The notes under the pieces: model-generated | Database searches by the model: none | What the model was told of the DNA's origin: nothing | Seen by the model: only the letters and a program-made list of their open reading frames with translations | DNA from: CATOSP01 sp034422355 | Lineage (GTDB): Bacteria; Chloroflexota; Dehalococcoidia; Lucifugimonadales; UBA3495 | Length of the DNA stretch: 64,000 nucleotides | Direction of reading: 5' to 3' | Assembly: GCA_034422355.1 (NCBI GenBank) | Contig: DAOUJS010000194.1 | Coordinates: 14,733-78,732 of the forward strand | Translations under genes and position numbers: made by a program | Part shown: piece after piece, positions 50,751 through 59,518 of the stretch | Layout: the number at the start of each line of letters is the position of its first letter | Numbering within the stretch: the first letter of the stretch is position 1

Positions 50751-51913
50751 TAGTCGTCCCCGGCGGGCTGAGCGGACTCAGCGATCTCTTCGGCATAACC
50801 CCCAACGTGGTGGAAGCCGTGGTTCCTGGATTCCTGTTTCTGGACCTCGATGAGGTCGGTCATCCATTGTTTGTAGCCGTCTGCGTCGGCTTGCCACGCC
50901 TCGTACTGGCTGTTGTTGTCGTTGAAATGCTGCTCGTTGATCATGGTCACGCAGTCAGGCACGGGGCAAACTGCCTCGCACACGCCGCAGCCGCAGCAGG
51001 ACTCCATGTTGGCGTCGTAGAGGCCATCGGGAGTCACGTCGAAGCAGGTATCCGGGCACTGGAGCCAGCAGAGGGTACACTTGATGCAGGTCTCAAAATT
51101 GACGATAGGGCGCATCGACCTGGTGCTGTACTTCTTGAATACGGCGTTGCGGACAGGCTGGTAGCCTTCCTCGCCGCCCCGGAAGCCGGTGCCCTCATCG
51201 ATAGCCTTGATTACCAGTGCCTCTTCCATCTCCCTCCAGCCGGGAAGCTCGAACTTGAAGGGGGTCTCCGGGTTGCCCTCGCCGGGTTCCACGGGACGGA
51301 TGGTCGCAAGATCGTAGGCCCGCCGGGCGGAGGCAACCTTGGTCTCGTTGTCGAACTGTTCGCGGATGGCCTCCAGCATGGAGTCAAGGCTGACCAACTG
51401 GGGGCAGACGCGGCAGAGGTTCCCAAGGATTCTCACGTCGGTGTGGTCGTCCTTGTAGACCCAAAGGCCGGAGAAGCTGACGGTGCTCCGGATGATGGAG
51501 AGATTGTAGGGAGAGTCCTTCTGGTGCATGTCCTGGACCAGGTCATCGGCGCCCTGGCGAGAGGTCACGATCAGCGTCCCGCCGGGCTTTGTAAGCTCGT
51601 TGATGGGTTGCAAGCCGTACCATGCCCAGGACTCGATGCCTTTGGACATGGTATCGTCCACGTTGATTGTGACGTCCACCTCTGACGCTTCGTACCTGGC
51701 CAGGTTTTCCTCAAGCTCCTCGGCGTCATCGGCGACGATGGCGAACTGCTTGGCCGGGATGCCGTTGCGCTCCGGAGAATCGCCGTAGCGTCCGAAGGCG
51801 GTGCCGATCTTGCCTTCTTTCCTGGCGGCGAAGACTATGGAGCGGACGATGTTCCGGGCCAGGGTCTTCTGGAAAATGCCCCGGTACACCACCTCCACAG
51901 CTACTGTGGCCAT
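50750..51913 (-). CDS. Fused gamma-delta subunit of 2-oxoacid:ferredoxin oxidoreductase
   Basis: A 387-residue fusion. Residues about 1-200 are the PorG gamma domain that binds CoA (Val-Val-Tyr-Arg-Gly-Ile-Phe, Gly-Thr-Ala-Phe-Gly-Arg-Tyr-Gly). Residues about 265-325 are the PorD ferredoxin domain with two 4Fe-4S motifs: Cys-Ile-Lys-Cys-Thr-Leu-Cys-Trp-Leu-Gln-Cys-Pro and Cys-Gly-Cys-Gly-Val-Cys-Glu-Ala-Val-Cys-Pro. Usually these are separate genes. The ATG at 51913 follows GGAGG by seven bases; an upstream frame start at 51931 is not needed. First gene of the por operon. Confidence 0.9.
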   Translation of the reverse strand: MATVAVEVVYRGIFQKTLARNIVRSIVFAARKEGKIGTAFGRYGDSPERNGIPAKQFAIVADDAEELEENLARYEASEVDVTINVDDTMSKGIESWAWYGLQPINELTKPGGTLIVTSRQGADDLVQDMHQKDSPYNLSIIRSTVSFSGLWVYKDDHTDVRILGNLCRVCPQLVSLDSMLEAIREQFDNETKVASARRAYDLATIRPVEPGEGNPETPFKFELPGWREMEEALVIKAIDEGTGFRGGEEGYQPVRNAVFKKYSTRSMRPIVNFETCIKCTLCWLQCPDTCFDVTPDGLYDANMESCCGCGVCEAVCPVPDCVTMINEQHFNDNNSQYEAWQADADGYKQWMTDLIEVQKQESRNHGFHHVGGYAEEIAESAQPAGDD

Positions 51914-52254
51914 ACTTGTACCTCCATGCAATGTCTGGGTCGTCTTGGGGCGGCCTGCCCCCGGAATCGCCTTGCAGCCGGTCCCGGGAATGGGTCCTCT
52001 CGTCTTCGGACGTCAAAACCCCGACTGGGCGCACTGTGTTCAACAGGCAAAAGACTGCTCCTGTGCGTCCCAACGACAGCGGGCTAAGTATATCAGACCA
52101 CCCCGTCAGTGACCATTGGGGAGTAGTCCATTGGGATTGTCGCGCGCCTGAACGTTTGACAACGTTTGACATTGTTGCTTGGGCTTCCCATGATGTAATG
52201 GGAATTGACCGGCACGGGACCGGCCTCAACCCCGATTGACGATAGGAAGCCGCC
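51914..52254. other. Divergent intergenic region, por operon / nfeD
   Basis: About 340 bases without a supported gene, between two divergent operons, so it must hold two promoters. The only clear signals are the tandem TTGACA boxes described at 52151-52171. Confidence 0.5.
52151..52171 (+). promoter_or_regulatory. Tandem TTGACA boxes upstream of nfeD
   Basis: The 10-base unit AACGTTTGAC occurs twice in direct succession (52151-52160, 52161-52170), giving two TTGACA hexamers at 52156 and 52166. A CATGAT at 52189-52194 lies 17 bases after the second and could be the -10. The nfeD start is about 60 bases downstream. Confidence 0.45.
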
Positions 52255-53613
52255 ATGTCCCTTCCCGGTTCCATGAGAGCATCCATGAGAGCATCATTGG
52301 TTGTGCTGTTTGCCTTCTGCGCCATGCTGGGCATAGCCGGTCCTCACCTTGCTCACGCCGAGGCTCGACAGGTGTTGGTTATGGACGTGGATGGGGTGAT
52401 CAACCCCGTCAAAGAGCGGTTCATTTCCCGCGCCCTGAAACAGGTCGAAGCCGATGGCGCAGAGCTTCTGATCATAAGGTTGGATACGCCGGGCGGGTTG
52501 CTGAAATCCACCAGGAGCATCGTTGAAATGCTCCTGGCATCTGCCACCCCGGTGGCGGTGTACGTTTCTCCGGCGGGCGCGCAGGCCGGGTCTGCCGGCA
52601 CTTTCATTACCGCCGCGGCCAACTTCGCCGCGATGGCTCCGGGCGCGAATATCGGCGCGGCCACTCCCGTTTCCTCCACCGGCGAGGATGTTCCCGAGAC
52701 CCTGGCCAGCAAGGTTGAGAATGACGCGGCGGCGTTGATCCGGAGCATAGCGCAGGAGCGCGGCCGGAACGAGGACAAGCTGGAACAGACCGTAAGGACT
52801 GCCGCGTCCTACACCTCGCAGGAGGCCCTCGACCTGAACGTCGTGGACCTCATCGCCGAGGATCTGGACGACCTTCTGGCCCAGCTTGAGGGCAGGGAAT
52901 TCGAGACGCCTTCGGGAGTGGACACCCTGGAACTTGGGGACGCTGACGTGCGGACGCTGGACAGGAGCGTGCTGGAGGTCTTCCTGGAAATTATTTCCGA
53001 CCCCAACATCTCGTTCATCCTGCTCACCGTCGGCGGCCTGGGGATCATCATCGAGATGTTCAGCCCGGGATTGATCGGGCCAGGAGTGGTCGGGGCAATA
53101 TGCCTGCTGCTGGCCTTTCTCGCCCTCGGCAACCTGCCGGTCAACTGGGTCGGCGTCGCCTTCATCCTGCTGGCGGTGGTGCTGGTGTTCCTGGAAATAC
53201 AGGTCACCGGGTTTGGAATCCTGGGAATCGGCGCGGTCATTTCCTTCCTCATTGGCGGGCTGCTTCTCTTCGCACAATTCGGGGACGTTTCTCCCACCCT
53301 GCCCGGCATTTCCGTGAACTACTGGCTGCTGGGCGGAACGGCCGCGGTGTTCGCCTTCGCCGTGCTGTACCTGGGCCGCATCATCGTCGAGTCAAGGCGC
53401 AACGAGCCTGACTTCTCCACCCCGTCCCTGGTGGGACAGGTCGGGTCGGTGTACAGCCGGTTGGAGCCGCGGGGCCTCGTCCGCCTGGGGGAGGAAAACT
53501 GGACAGCCGTAAGCGAAGATGGTAGCTTTATCGAGACTGGCGTACAGGTAATAGTCATCGACGTCAATGGCGTGGTATTGACTGTAATCCGCCTTGATGA
53601 TACCGAAGACTGA
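52255..53613 (+). CDS. NfeD-family membrane-bound ClpP-class serine protease
   Basis: A 452-residue full-length NfeD. Signal peptide to about residue 35 (Ala-His-Ala), then the ClpP-like domain with Ser113 (Ala-Gly-Ser-Ala-Gly-Thr) and a candidate general-base Lys153, then five or six membrane helices (about 255-380), and a soluble C-terminal OB-fold domain. In the Pyrococcus pair the protease cleaves the partner stomatin. The stomatin-like gene follows 26 bases downstream, the standard operon order. AGGAAG precedes the ATG. Confidence 0.9.
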   Translation: MSLPGSMRASMRASLVVLFAFCAMLGIAGPHLAHAEARQVLVMDVDGVINPVKERFISRALKQVEADGAELLIIRLDTPGGLLKSTRSIVEMLLASATPVAVYVSPAGAQAGSAGTFITAAANFAAMAPGANIGAATPVSSTGEDVPETLASKVENDAAALIRSIAQERGRNEDKLEQTVRTAASYTSQEALDLNVVDLIAEDLDDLLAQLEGREFETPSGVDTLELGDADVRTLDRSVLEVFLEIISDPNISFILLTVGGLGIIIEMFSPGLIGPGVVGAICLLLAFLALGNLPVNWVGVAFILLAVVLVFLEIQVTGFGILGIGAVISFLIGGLLLFAQFGDVSPTLPGISVNYWLLGGTAAVFAFAVLYLGRIIVESRRNEPDFSTPSLVGQVGSVYSRLEPRGLVRLGEENWTAVSEDGSFIETGVQVIVIDVNGVVLTVIRLDDTED

Positions 53614-53639
53614 ATCAAATCGGGCGCAGGGAGGCCACA

Positions 53640-54515
53640 ATGTCATCGGGTATAGTTATCGTAAAACAGTACGAGCGCATGGTGGTACTGAAGTTCGGGA
53701 GGTTTGACAGGGTGGCCCAGCCCGGATTCAGGTTCCTGGTTCCCATCGTCTATCAGGGTCAAAAGGTCGATACCCGGGAACAGGTGGACCGTGTCCCGAC
53801 ACAGAAGTACATCACCAGGGACAATGTGGTGGTGGACATGGACTTCGTCCTCTACTACCGTGTCCTGGAGGACCAGTCGGAGAAAGCCGTGCTGCAGGTG
53901 GCGGACCACAGTTCCGCCGTGCGGAACCTGGCCGTGGCCGAGTTGAGGTCGATAATCGGCAACATTTCCCTGGCCGAGGCATTGGCCGAGCGGGAGCGCA
54001 TCCAGAACCAGTTGCAGGCCGCCCTCGACGAGAACACCGGCCGCTGGGGCGTCAAGGTCCAGGGCGTCGCCGTCAACGAGATTGACCCGCCGCCGGGCGT
54101 GAAGCAGGCGATGGAGCGGGAGAAGTCCGCCGCCGCTATCAAGACTGCCGAGATCACCGAGTCCGAGGGTCAGAGGCAGGCCCAGATCAACCGCGCCGAG
54201 GGCGAGAAGGAAGCCGAGATTCTCAAGGCCGAGGGGAACCGCCAGGCCGAGATTCTTCAGGCCGAGGGCGACCAGCAGGCCCAGATCCTCCGGGCCCAGG
54301 GTTTCAGCGATGCCCTGGAACGCATCTTCCAGGTGGCCAACACGGTGGACTCCAAGACCATGAGCCTCCAGTATTTCGATACCCTGAAGTCCCTGGGAGC
54401 CAGCCCCTCCACCAAGTGGATTTTCCCCATGGAGTTTACGTCCATGCTATCGCCCCTGTTGCGCATGGGCAACGGCGCACAGGACCACTCCGAGGGAAGT
54501 CAGAGCAACGGATAG
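53640..54515 (+). CDS. SPFH/stomatin-like protein
   Basis: A 291-residue SPFH-domain protein (Val-Val-Leu-Lys-Phe-Gly-Arg-Phe, Pro-Gly-Phe-Arg-Phe-Leu-Val-Pro, Thr-Arg-Glu-Gln). After residue 165 runs a long Glu/Ala/Gln coiled coil with repeated Ala-Glu-Gly-x-x-x-Ala-Glu-Ile-Leu. The N-terminal hydrophobic hairpin of typical stomatins is missing; the protein starts almost at the SPFH strand. It probably gathers as rings at the membrane with NfeD. Confidence 0.88.
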   Translation: MSSGIVIVKQYERMVVLKFGRFDRVAQPGFRFLVPIVYQGQKVDTREQVDRVPTQKYITRDNVVVDMDFVLYYRVLEDQSEKAVLQVADHSSAVRNLAVAELRSIIGNISLAEALAERERIQNQLQAALDENTGRWGVKVQGVAVNEIDPPPGVKQAMEREKSAAAIKTAEITESEGQRQAQINRAEGEKEAEILKAEGNRQAEILQAEGDQQAQILRAQGFSDALERIFQVANTVDSKTMSLQYFDTLKSLGASPSTKWIFPMEFTSMLSPLLRMGNGAQDHSEGSQSNG

Positions 54516-54520
54516 GCGAT

Positions 54521-54537
54521 GGCCGGGGGTCCCGGCC
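54521..54537. terminator. Hairpin after stomatin gene
   Basis: Stem GGCCGGG / CCCGGCC with loop GGT, five bases after the stop codon and before the convergent meaB gene. No T-run follows, so the terminator role is uncertain; a second imperfect stem (GCCGGG to CCCGGC) follows at about 54550-54575. Confidence 0.4.
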
Positions 54538-54667
54538 GGCATGTGAAGCCGGGGTTTCGGGAATGTCTCCCGGCGGGGAGCGCGGGGCAGGGCCTCCAAC
54601 CCTCTTCCCTGTTGCCGGGGGAAATCGGTCCCTCTTTGGCCGCGAAGCGGCACCGTGATGGTCGGAG

Positions 54668-55648
54668 CTAGGCCCAGGTGGACGGCTGGGACCCGGGCGG
54701 GGAGAGCGGCCATTCCGATGCGGCCAGAAAATCCAGGGCACGGGAATACGGGTCTGCTTCTTTGCCGGCCACCTGCTCCAGGGCGTCGGTCAGGTCCGGG
54801 TCCGCCTCCAGGAATGCTTTCAATCGCCGGACCAACTCTTCGCTGACGGTCTCCATGAACTCGCTGCGCCGCCGTTCCGTCCGCCGCCTTTCCAGCTCGC
54901 CCGAGCCGGACAGGTAATCACAGTGTTCCTGCACCTTGGCCCAGAGCTCCTCAATGCCCGCTCCTGTTTGCGCCTGGGTCAGGACCACCGGGGGTTTCCA
55001 GCCGTCATGGGCCGGGCCGATGCTGAGCATCGCGGTGATGGCTGCGGCCATCTGGTTTGCGCCGTCCCGGTCGGCCTTGTTCACGACGTAGATGTCCGCG
55101 ATTTCCATGATCCCGGCCTTGAGGGCCTGGATGCCGTCGCCGGACTCCGGGTTGACGGCCACCAGCACCGTATCCGCAACACCCAGTACCCCTAGCTCTG
55201 TCTGTCCAACGCCCACCGTCTCTATCAGCACAACGTCTGTGCCCGAGGCGTCCAGCAGCCTGGCCATGCCCTTTACGATGCGGGGCAAGCCGCCGGCCTC
55301 GCCCCTGGTGGCCAGGCTGCGGATGAACACCCCCGGGTCCAGGTAGTGGCGCTGCAATCTTATCCGGTCCCCGAGAAGGGCGCCCCCGGAGTAGGGGCTT
55401 GTCGGGTCAACCCCCAGGACGCACACCACCTTGTCCTGTTGCCGGAGGACTGCCGTAAGCCGGTCGGCGATGGTGCTCTTGCCGGCCCCCGGAGGACCCG
55501 TGATCCCCACCGTGTAGCCGGACCCGGTATGTCCGTCCACGCCCCGCAAGACCTCGGCGGCGGCCGGGTCTCCGCTCTCCAGTTGCGTCAGCGCGCGGGC
55601 CAGCGCTCGCCGGTCCCCTGCCAGGAGCCTCCGGGCCATTTCGGTCAT
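54668..55648 (-). CDS. meaB: MeaB/ArgK-type GTPase for methylmalonyl-CoA mutase
   Basis: A 326-residue G protein. Walker A is Gly-Pro-Pro-Gly-Ala-Gly-Lys-Ser-Thr (51-59), the switch region includes Glu-Thr-Val-Gly-Val-Gly-Gln-Thr-Glu, and the guanine motif is Asn-Lys-Ala-Asp. MeaB protects and reloads the B12-dependent methylmalonyl-CoA mutase, so propionyl-CoA metabolism is likely; the mutase is not in this window. It lies 39 bases after the cysS fusion on the same strand. Confidence 0.9.
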   Translation of the reverse strand: MTEMARRLLAGDRRALARALTQLESGDPAAAEVLRGVDGHTGSGYTVGITGPPGAGKSTIADRLTAVLRQQDKVVCVLGVDPTSPYSGGALLGDRIRLQRHYLDPGVFIRSLATRGEAGGLPRIVKGMARLLDASGTDVVLIETVGVGQTELGVLGVADTVLVAVNPESGDGIQALKAGIMEIADIYVVNKADRDGANQMAAAITAMLSIGPAHDGWKPPVVLTQAQTGAGIEELWAKVQEHCDYLSGSGELERRRTERRRSEFMETVSEELVRRLKAFLEADPDLTDALEQVAGKEADPYSRALDFLAASEWPLSPPGSQPSTWA

Positions 55649-55687
55649 GTCGGCGGGTCTGTCTGCTCGGAATCAGTGCCGTAGGAA

Positions 55688-57889
55688 TCAGTGGTGGAAG
55701 GAGGAGTTGCCGAAGCCGCGGCCGCCCGCGGTGATGAGCAGGTCGGGCCGGTTGCCCCAGCGCCGCAGGAAACGGCCGAAGTTCTTGCGGCTCAGTTCGT
55801 CCCGCTGGTTCTCGTCCAGTTCCGTCCAGAGGCGATGTTCGTGGCGTACCAGGGGCAGGCTCGCGTCGGCAACGACCCGGTAGCCCTTGTCCTTGAACTG
55901 GAAGCAGTAGTCGATGTCCAGGTTCCTGTAGAACCGGAAACATTCCCGCATCAGCCCAACCTCGTTCACCCTCTCCCTGCGGAAGGCCATGCAGTAAGCC
56001 TGCATGGCGTCTGCGTCGCCCTGGTCCACCTCTTCGTGGAAATGCTGGAGGTCGTCGGTGGTCAGTCCGAATGGGCCGAATATCCCCACCGTATCGTCAG
56101 CCAGCCGCTCGTGAATGGTGTCCAGGATTTCCCCGACCACCTCCGCGGAGCCGTCCAGGATTATGATGTTCCTGCCCAGGCTCTGCTTGAGGCCGATGTT
56201 CTTGCCCGCGGCGTCGCCGACGTTGTGATCGCAGTGTATGACCCGGACCGAGTCCCGGCTGGCCTGGAATTCCTCAAGCCACTCGCCGGACCCGTCGGTG
56301 GAACCGTTGTCGATCACGATGATTTCGCTGTTGTACCCGCCCGGGTAGCGCAGCATGCTGCTGACGCAACGCTGCACGTCCAACGGGTGGCTGTAGGCGT
56401 TCAGGATGTAGGTGAAGTCGTACTCGGACCGGCGGTCCAGGAAGGACTCCACTTCCCTGGAGGATGAGACCGACGCCCACAGTTCCCCCTGCTTCTCCAG
56501 AGGGGTCTTGGGCCGGATGCGAGACTCGGAGACAGTGTCCTCGACCATGAAGCCTTCCGAGAGCACGTTGGCCCTTAGCTCATCGGCGTTCTGGTAGTCC
56601 GCCTGCTGCCGCAGGGATGCCCGCTCGCCGACCGCGGCGCCCACGACCTCCGGCAGTTCGTAGGTCTCGGGGACCTGGTCCAGGTCCAGGCCGAAAATCC
56701 TGTCGAACTCAAGGACCAGTGTCAGCTTGTCATGTGCGGGAAGCTCCGAGCGGGCCATGTCCCAGGTCAGGGCCAGCGCCCCGGGAATGTCGAGGTCGTT
56801 TTCAACTCTTTCCCAGAATTGCTGACGCCACTTCGCAACTTCGTCCGCCGGCCCCGATTCACCTCCCTGGTTCTTCCATACCCATACCCGGTTCCGCAGG
56901 TTGGTCAGGGCTTTTTCGGCGGCTCGGAGGGAGTTGAAGGTGAAGTTCATCCGGTGCCTGTACCTGACGGTCATGCACAGGTAACGGAAGGCTAGCGGGT
57001 CAAATCCCCGGGAGATTAGTTCCTCGATCAGGAACACGTTCCCCGAGGACTTTGCCATCTTTGCCCCGTCCGCAAGCAGGTGCTGGGCGTGTACCCAGTA
57101 GTTGACGTGGCTCTTGCCGAAAGCGGCCTCGCTCTGGGCAATCTCGTCTTCGTGGTGGGGGAAGATGTTGTCCACCCCGCCGGTGTGGATGTCGAACTCC
57201 TCGCCCAGGTACTTGTGGGCCATCGCGGAGCATTCGATGTGCCAGCCGGGGAAGCCGTCTCCCCAGGGGCTGTCCCACTTGTAGTCGCGGCCCGCCTCGG
57301 CCGCCTTCCACAGCGTGAAGTCCCGTGGGTCGCGCTTCAGGGGGTCTGCCTCGGCGCGTACCCCTTCAAGCAGGTCCGCGCCCGTATTGCGGGAGAGCTT
57401 GCCGTAGTCGGCAAAGCGGGCCACGTCGAAGTAGATGTTGCCGCTCCGCTCATAGGCAAACTCGTTGCCCATCAGCGCCTCCACCATTGAGACCATTTCC
57501 GTGATGTGCTCGGTGGCCCAGGGGTAGACGTGGGCCGGAAGGATGTTCAGGCGGGCCTCGTCCCGGTGAAACAGCCCGGCGTAGTGCTGGGTGATGTCCT
57601 CTACTGTCCGGCCCTCGGCCAGGGCCGCCAGTATCACCTTGTCCCCCCCGGCCTCCACCAGCTCTTGCCGCATGTGGCCCACGTCGGTGATGTTCTTGAC
57701 CTGGTACACCTCATAGCCGTTGGCCTCAACGACCCGGCGTATCCAGTCGGCCATCATGTAGGTGCGGAGATTCCCGATGTGGGCGTCACGGTAGACCGTC
57801 GGCCCGCATGTGTACATTGTGACGGTATCCGGCTTGATGGGCCTGACCTCTTCGATTCTCTTCGTCAGCGTGTTGTATATGCTCAGCAA
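55688..57889 (-). CDS. cysS: Cysteinyl-tRNA synthetase fused to a glycosyltransferase-2-like domain
   Basis: A 733-residue fusion, with the TTG at 57889 taken as start (GGGGG six bases upstream, and residue order fits CysRS starts); an ATG at 57967 would add 26 residues without ribosome site. Residues 1 to about 461 are a full CysRS: Cys28-Gly-Pro-Thr, His-Ile-Gly-Asn (37-40), the Trp-His-Ile-Glu-Cys and His-His-Glu-Asp zinc ligands, and Lys-Met-Ala-Lys-Ser near 278. Residues about 489-690 look like a GT-A family 2 glycosyltransferase (Ile-Ile-Val-Ile-Asp-Asn-Gly-Ser-Thr-Asp-Gly-Ser), with Leu-Asp-Gly-Ser where the metal-binding Asp-x-Asp would be. The tRNA charging role is secure; the second domain's role is unknown. 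Confidence 0.87.
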   Translation of the reverse strand: MLSIYNTLTKRIEEVRPIKPDTVTMYTCGPTVYRDAHIGNLRTYMMADWIRRVVEANGYEVYQVKNITDVGHMRQELVEAGGDKVILAALAEGRTVEDITQHYAGLFHRDEARLNILPAHVYPWATEHITEMVSMVEALMGNEFAYERSGNIYFDVARFADYGKLSRNTGADLLEGVRAEADPLKRDPRDFTLWKAAEAGRDYKWDSPWGDGFPGWHIECSAMAHKYLGEEFDIHTGGVDNIFPHHEDEIAQSEAAFGKSHVNYWVHAQHLLADGAKMAKSSGNVFLIEELISRGFDPLAFRYLCMTVRYRHRMNFTFNSLRAAEKALTNLRNRVWVWKNQGGESGPADEVAKWRQQFWERVENDLDIPGALALTWDMARSELPAHDKLTLVLEFDRIFGLDLDQVPETYELPEVVGAAVGERASLRQQADYQNADELRANVLSEGFMVEDTVSESRIRPKTPLEKQGELWASVSSSREVESFLDRRSEYDFTYILNAYSHPLDVQRCVSSMLRYPGGYNSEIIVIDNGSTDGSGEWLEEFQASRDSVRVIHCDHNVGDAAGKNIGLKQSLGRNIIILDGSAEVVGEILDTIHERLADDTVGIFGPFGLTTDDLQHFHEEVDQGDADAMQAYCMAFRRERVNEVGLMRECFRFYRNLDIDYCFQFKDKGYRVVADASLPLVRHEHRLWTELDENQRDELSRKNFGRFLRRWGNRPDLLITAGGRGFGNSSFHH

Positions 57890-58042
57890 ACCGGGCCCCC
57901 TTTTGCTCGGAACGTTGCCCCGCGCCGCCGTGCCGGCCGGTGGGCGGCGGATGGGACCCGTCCCCATAAGGTTTGACAGAAGATTTGACCGAAGTTTAGC
58001 ACGTTGCGAGGCTGTTTTGCATTATGCCGTTTTGCGTTATGT

Positions 58043-59197
58043 CTAACCCATCGCCGCGAACCGCTCCGCGCCGAAACCGCCGATGGGGAGACGGGTCTCT
58101 CCCTGGCGCATCAGGTCCGCCGCCGCCTTTCCCATTCCGGTGCTCAGCAGGACCCCCTTCTTGCCCGCTCCGGTCGCCAGGTAAACGTTCTCCCAGCCCG
58201 GTTGTTTGCCGATTATCGGCAGCCAGTCCGGCGTCACCGGGCGCAAGCAGGCGGTGTGCAGCACGACGCGGCCATTCGCCAGGTCCGGCACCAGCCTGAC
58301 CGCGCCTTCCAGCAGGGACTTTTCCGCCGCGCCGCTGCGAGTCCTGTCGAACCCCTTCCACTCCTCGGTGGCCCCGCACCAGGCCAGCCCGTCCGGCTTG
58401 GCGTAGATGGAACCGCCGCCCCCTGAAATGTCATGCTGGATGGCGTTCCCCGGAAGTTCCATGCGCAGGATTTCGCCCTTCAGCGGGTCCACCGGGATGT
58501 ACGCCCCCAGCCACGGTTCGGCCAGCCGCGACCACGGCCCCATGGCCAGCAATACCTGCCCGCAGGAGATGGTGGCGTCGGCCAGCCTTACCCCGGTCAC
58601 CCGGTCCCCTGAACTCTCCAGCTCCACGATCTCGCCGGACCGCACCGATGCGCCCCGCTTCTTTGCCGCCTCCGCCAGGGCAAGGGTGTACTTTCGGCTG
58701 TCCAGGGCCGCGTTTCCCCGGGTATAGAGTCCGCAGATCGCGTTGGCTGCCGCGCGCGGTTCCAGGGCAACGACCTCGCCCGGCTCCAGCCGGCGGGCCT
58801 CGAAAGCGTTATATCCTGCCGCCTCCCCAGGACCGCCCCCCGCGGCCGCGGTGAAGATGTCCAGGGTCTCCTCCAGCTCTTGCAGGTCCGATTCCTGGAA
58901 CGCCAGCTTGATTGAGGACACGATTCGCCCCTCATAGTCTATGCCGGTGTCCTCCCGCAGCTCGTCCCATAGCTCCAGGTGCAGGCAGTAGGATTCCCAG
59001 GCCAACTGTCCCAGCCTGCCGGGAATCTCCGCGCCCTGCAGGGGATTCAGTCCGCCCGCCGAGTAGCCGGAAGCCTGGCTGGCGACCCCCTCCCGCTCAA
59101 TAATCGTGGACTTCACCCCCGCCAGGGCCAGGTAATAGGCCGCGGCGCAGCCCGCCGCGCCTCCTCCAACTATGATCACATCGCTGCTCTCTGCCAT
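58043..59197 (-). CDS. FAD-dependent amino-acid/glycine oxidase-like oxidoreductase
   Basis: A 384-residue DAO-family flavoenzyme. The FAD dinucleotide motif Val-Ile-Ile-Val-Gly-Gly-Gly-Ala-Ala-Gly is at residues 7-16, the middle carries the substrate domain, and the end shows Thr-Pro-Asp-Trp-Leu-Pro-Ile-Ile-Gly followed by Thr-Gly-Ala-Gly-Lys-Lys-Gly. It is closest in style to glycine oxidase ThiO or sarcosine oxidase. ThiO would fit thiamin synthesis, but no thi genes are adjacent. AGGAGGG precedes the ATG. Confidence 0.82.
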   Translation of the reverse strand: MAESSDVIIVGGGAAGCAAAYYLALAGVKSTIIEREGVASQASGYSAGGLNPLQGAEIPGRLGQLAWESYCLHLELWDELREDTGIDYEGRIVSSIKLAFQESDLQELEETLDIFTAAAGGGPGEAAGYNAFEARRLEPGEVVALEPRAAANAICGLYTRGNAALDSRKYTLALAEAAKKRGASVRSGEIVELESSGDRVTGVRLADATISCGQVLLAMGPWSRLAEPWLGAYIPVDPLKGEILRMELPGNAIQHDISGGGGSIYAKPDGLAWCGATEEWKGFDRTRSGAAEKSLLEGAVRLVPDLANGRVVLHTACLRPVTPDWLPIIGKQPGWENVYLATGAGKKGVLLSTGMGKAAADLMRQGETRLPIGGFGAERFAAMG

Positions 59198-59319
59198 CGG
59201 TCGACCCTCCTGGAGTTATGTCCTTTCCTGCTATAGCTTCATGGTATCACTTCATGCTATCGCCGGGTGACAGGGACGGCCCGGCAACCAGGGCAATCGC
59301 CAGGGTCTTTCGATTCTTT

Positions 59320-59406
59320 GTCTGAACCGTGATTTTTCTGATTCAGGGATAGCCGTGATTTGGAGAATCATGCCCATCCATCAATCACATGAATCACAGT
59401 TCAGAC
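59320..59406. repeat. 87-base hairpin element of the GTCTGAAC family
   Basis: Left arm from GTCTGAACCGTGATT and right arm ending AATCACAGTTCAGAC pair over about 42 bases with few mismatches, so the unit can fold into one long stem. It has the same ends as the GxxExxY element at 23065-23516 but no gene, like a miniature non-autonomous form. Confidence 0.75.
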
Positions 59407-59445
59407 AATAATCCGGCCCGCCCGCCAGGTCCGGCGCAACCAAAA

Positions 59446-59475
59446 GCGGGCGTCCAACCGCAGCGGGACGCCCGC
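59446..59475 (-). terminator. Minus-strand rho-independent terminator
   Basis: Stem GCGGGCGTCC / GGACGCCCGC (59446-59455 with 59466-59475). Read on the minus strand it is followed by TTTTGG, so it would end transcripts coming from the restriction locus and the fragment at 59519. Confidence 0.75.
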
Positions 59476-59518
59476 GCGAATCAGTCCGCGCCTCTGGAGC
59501 TCTGCCCGGACTGCTTCC

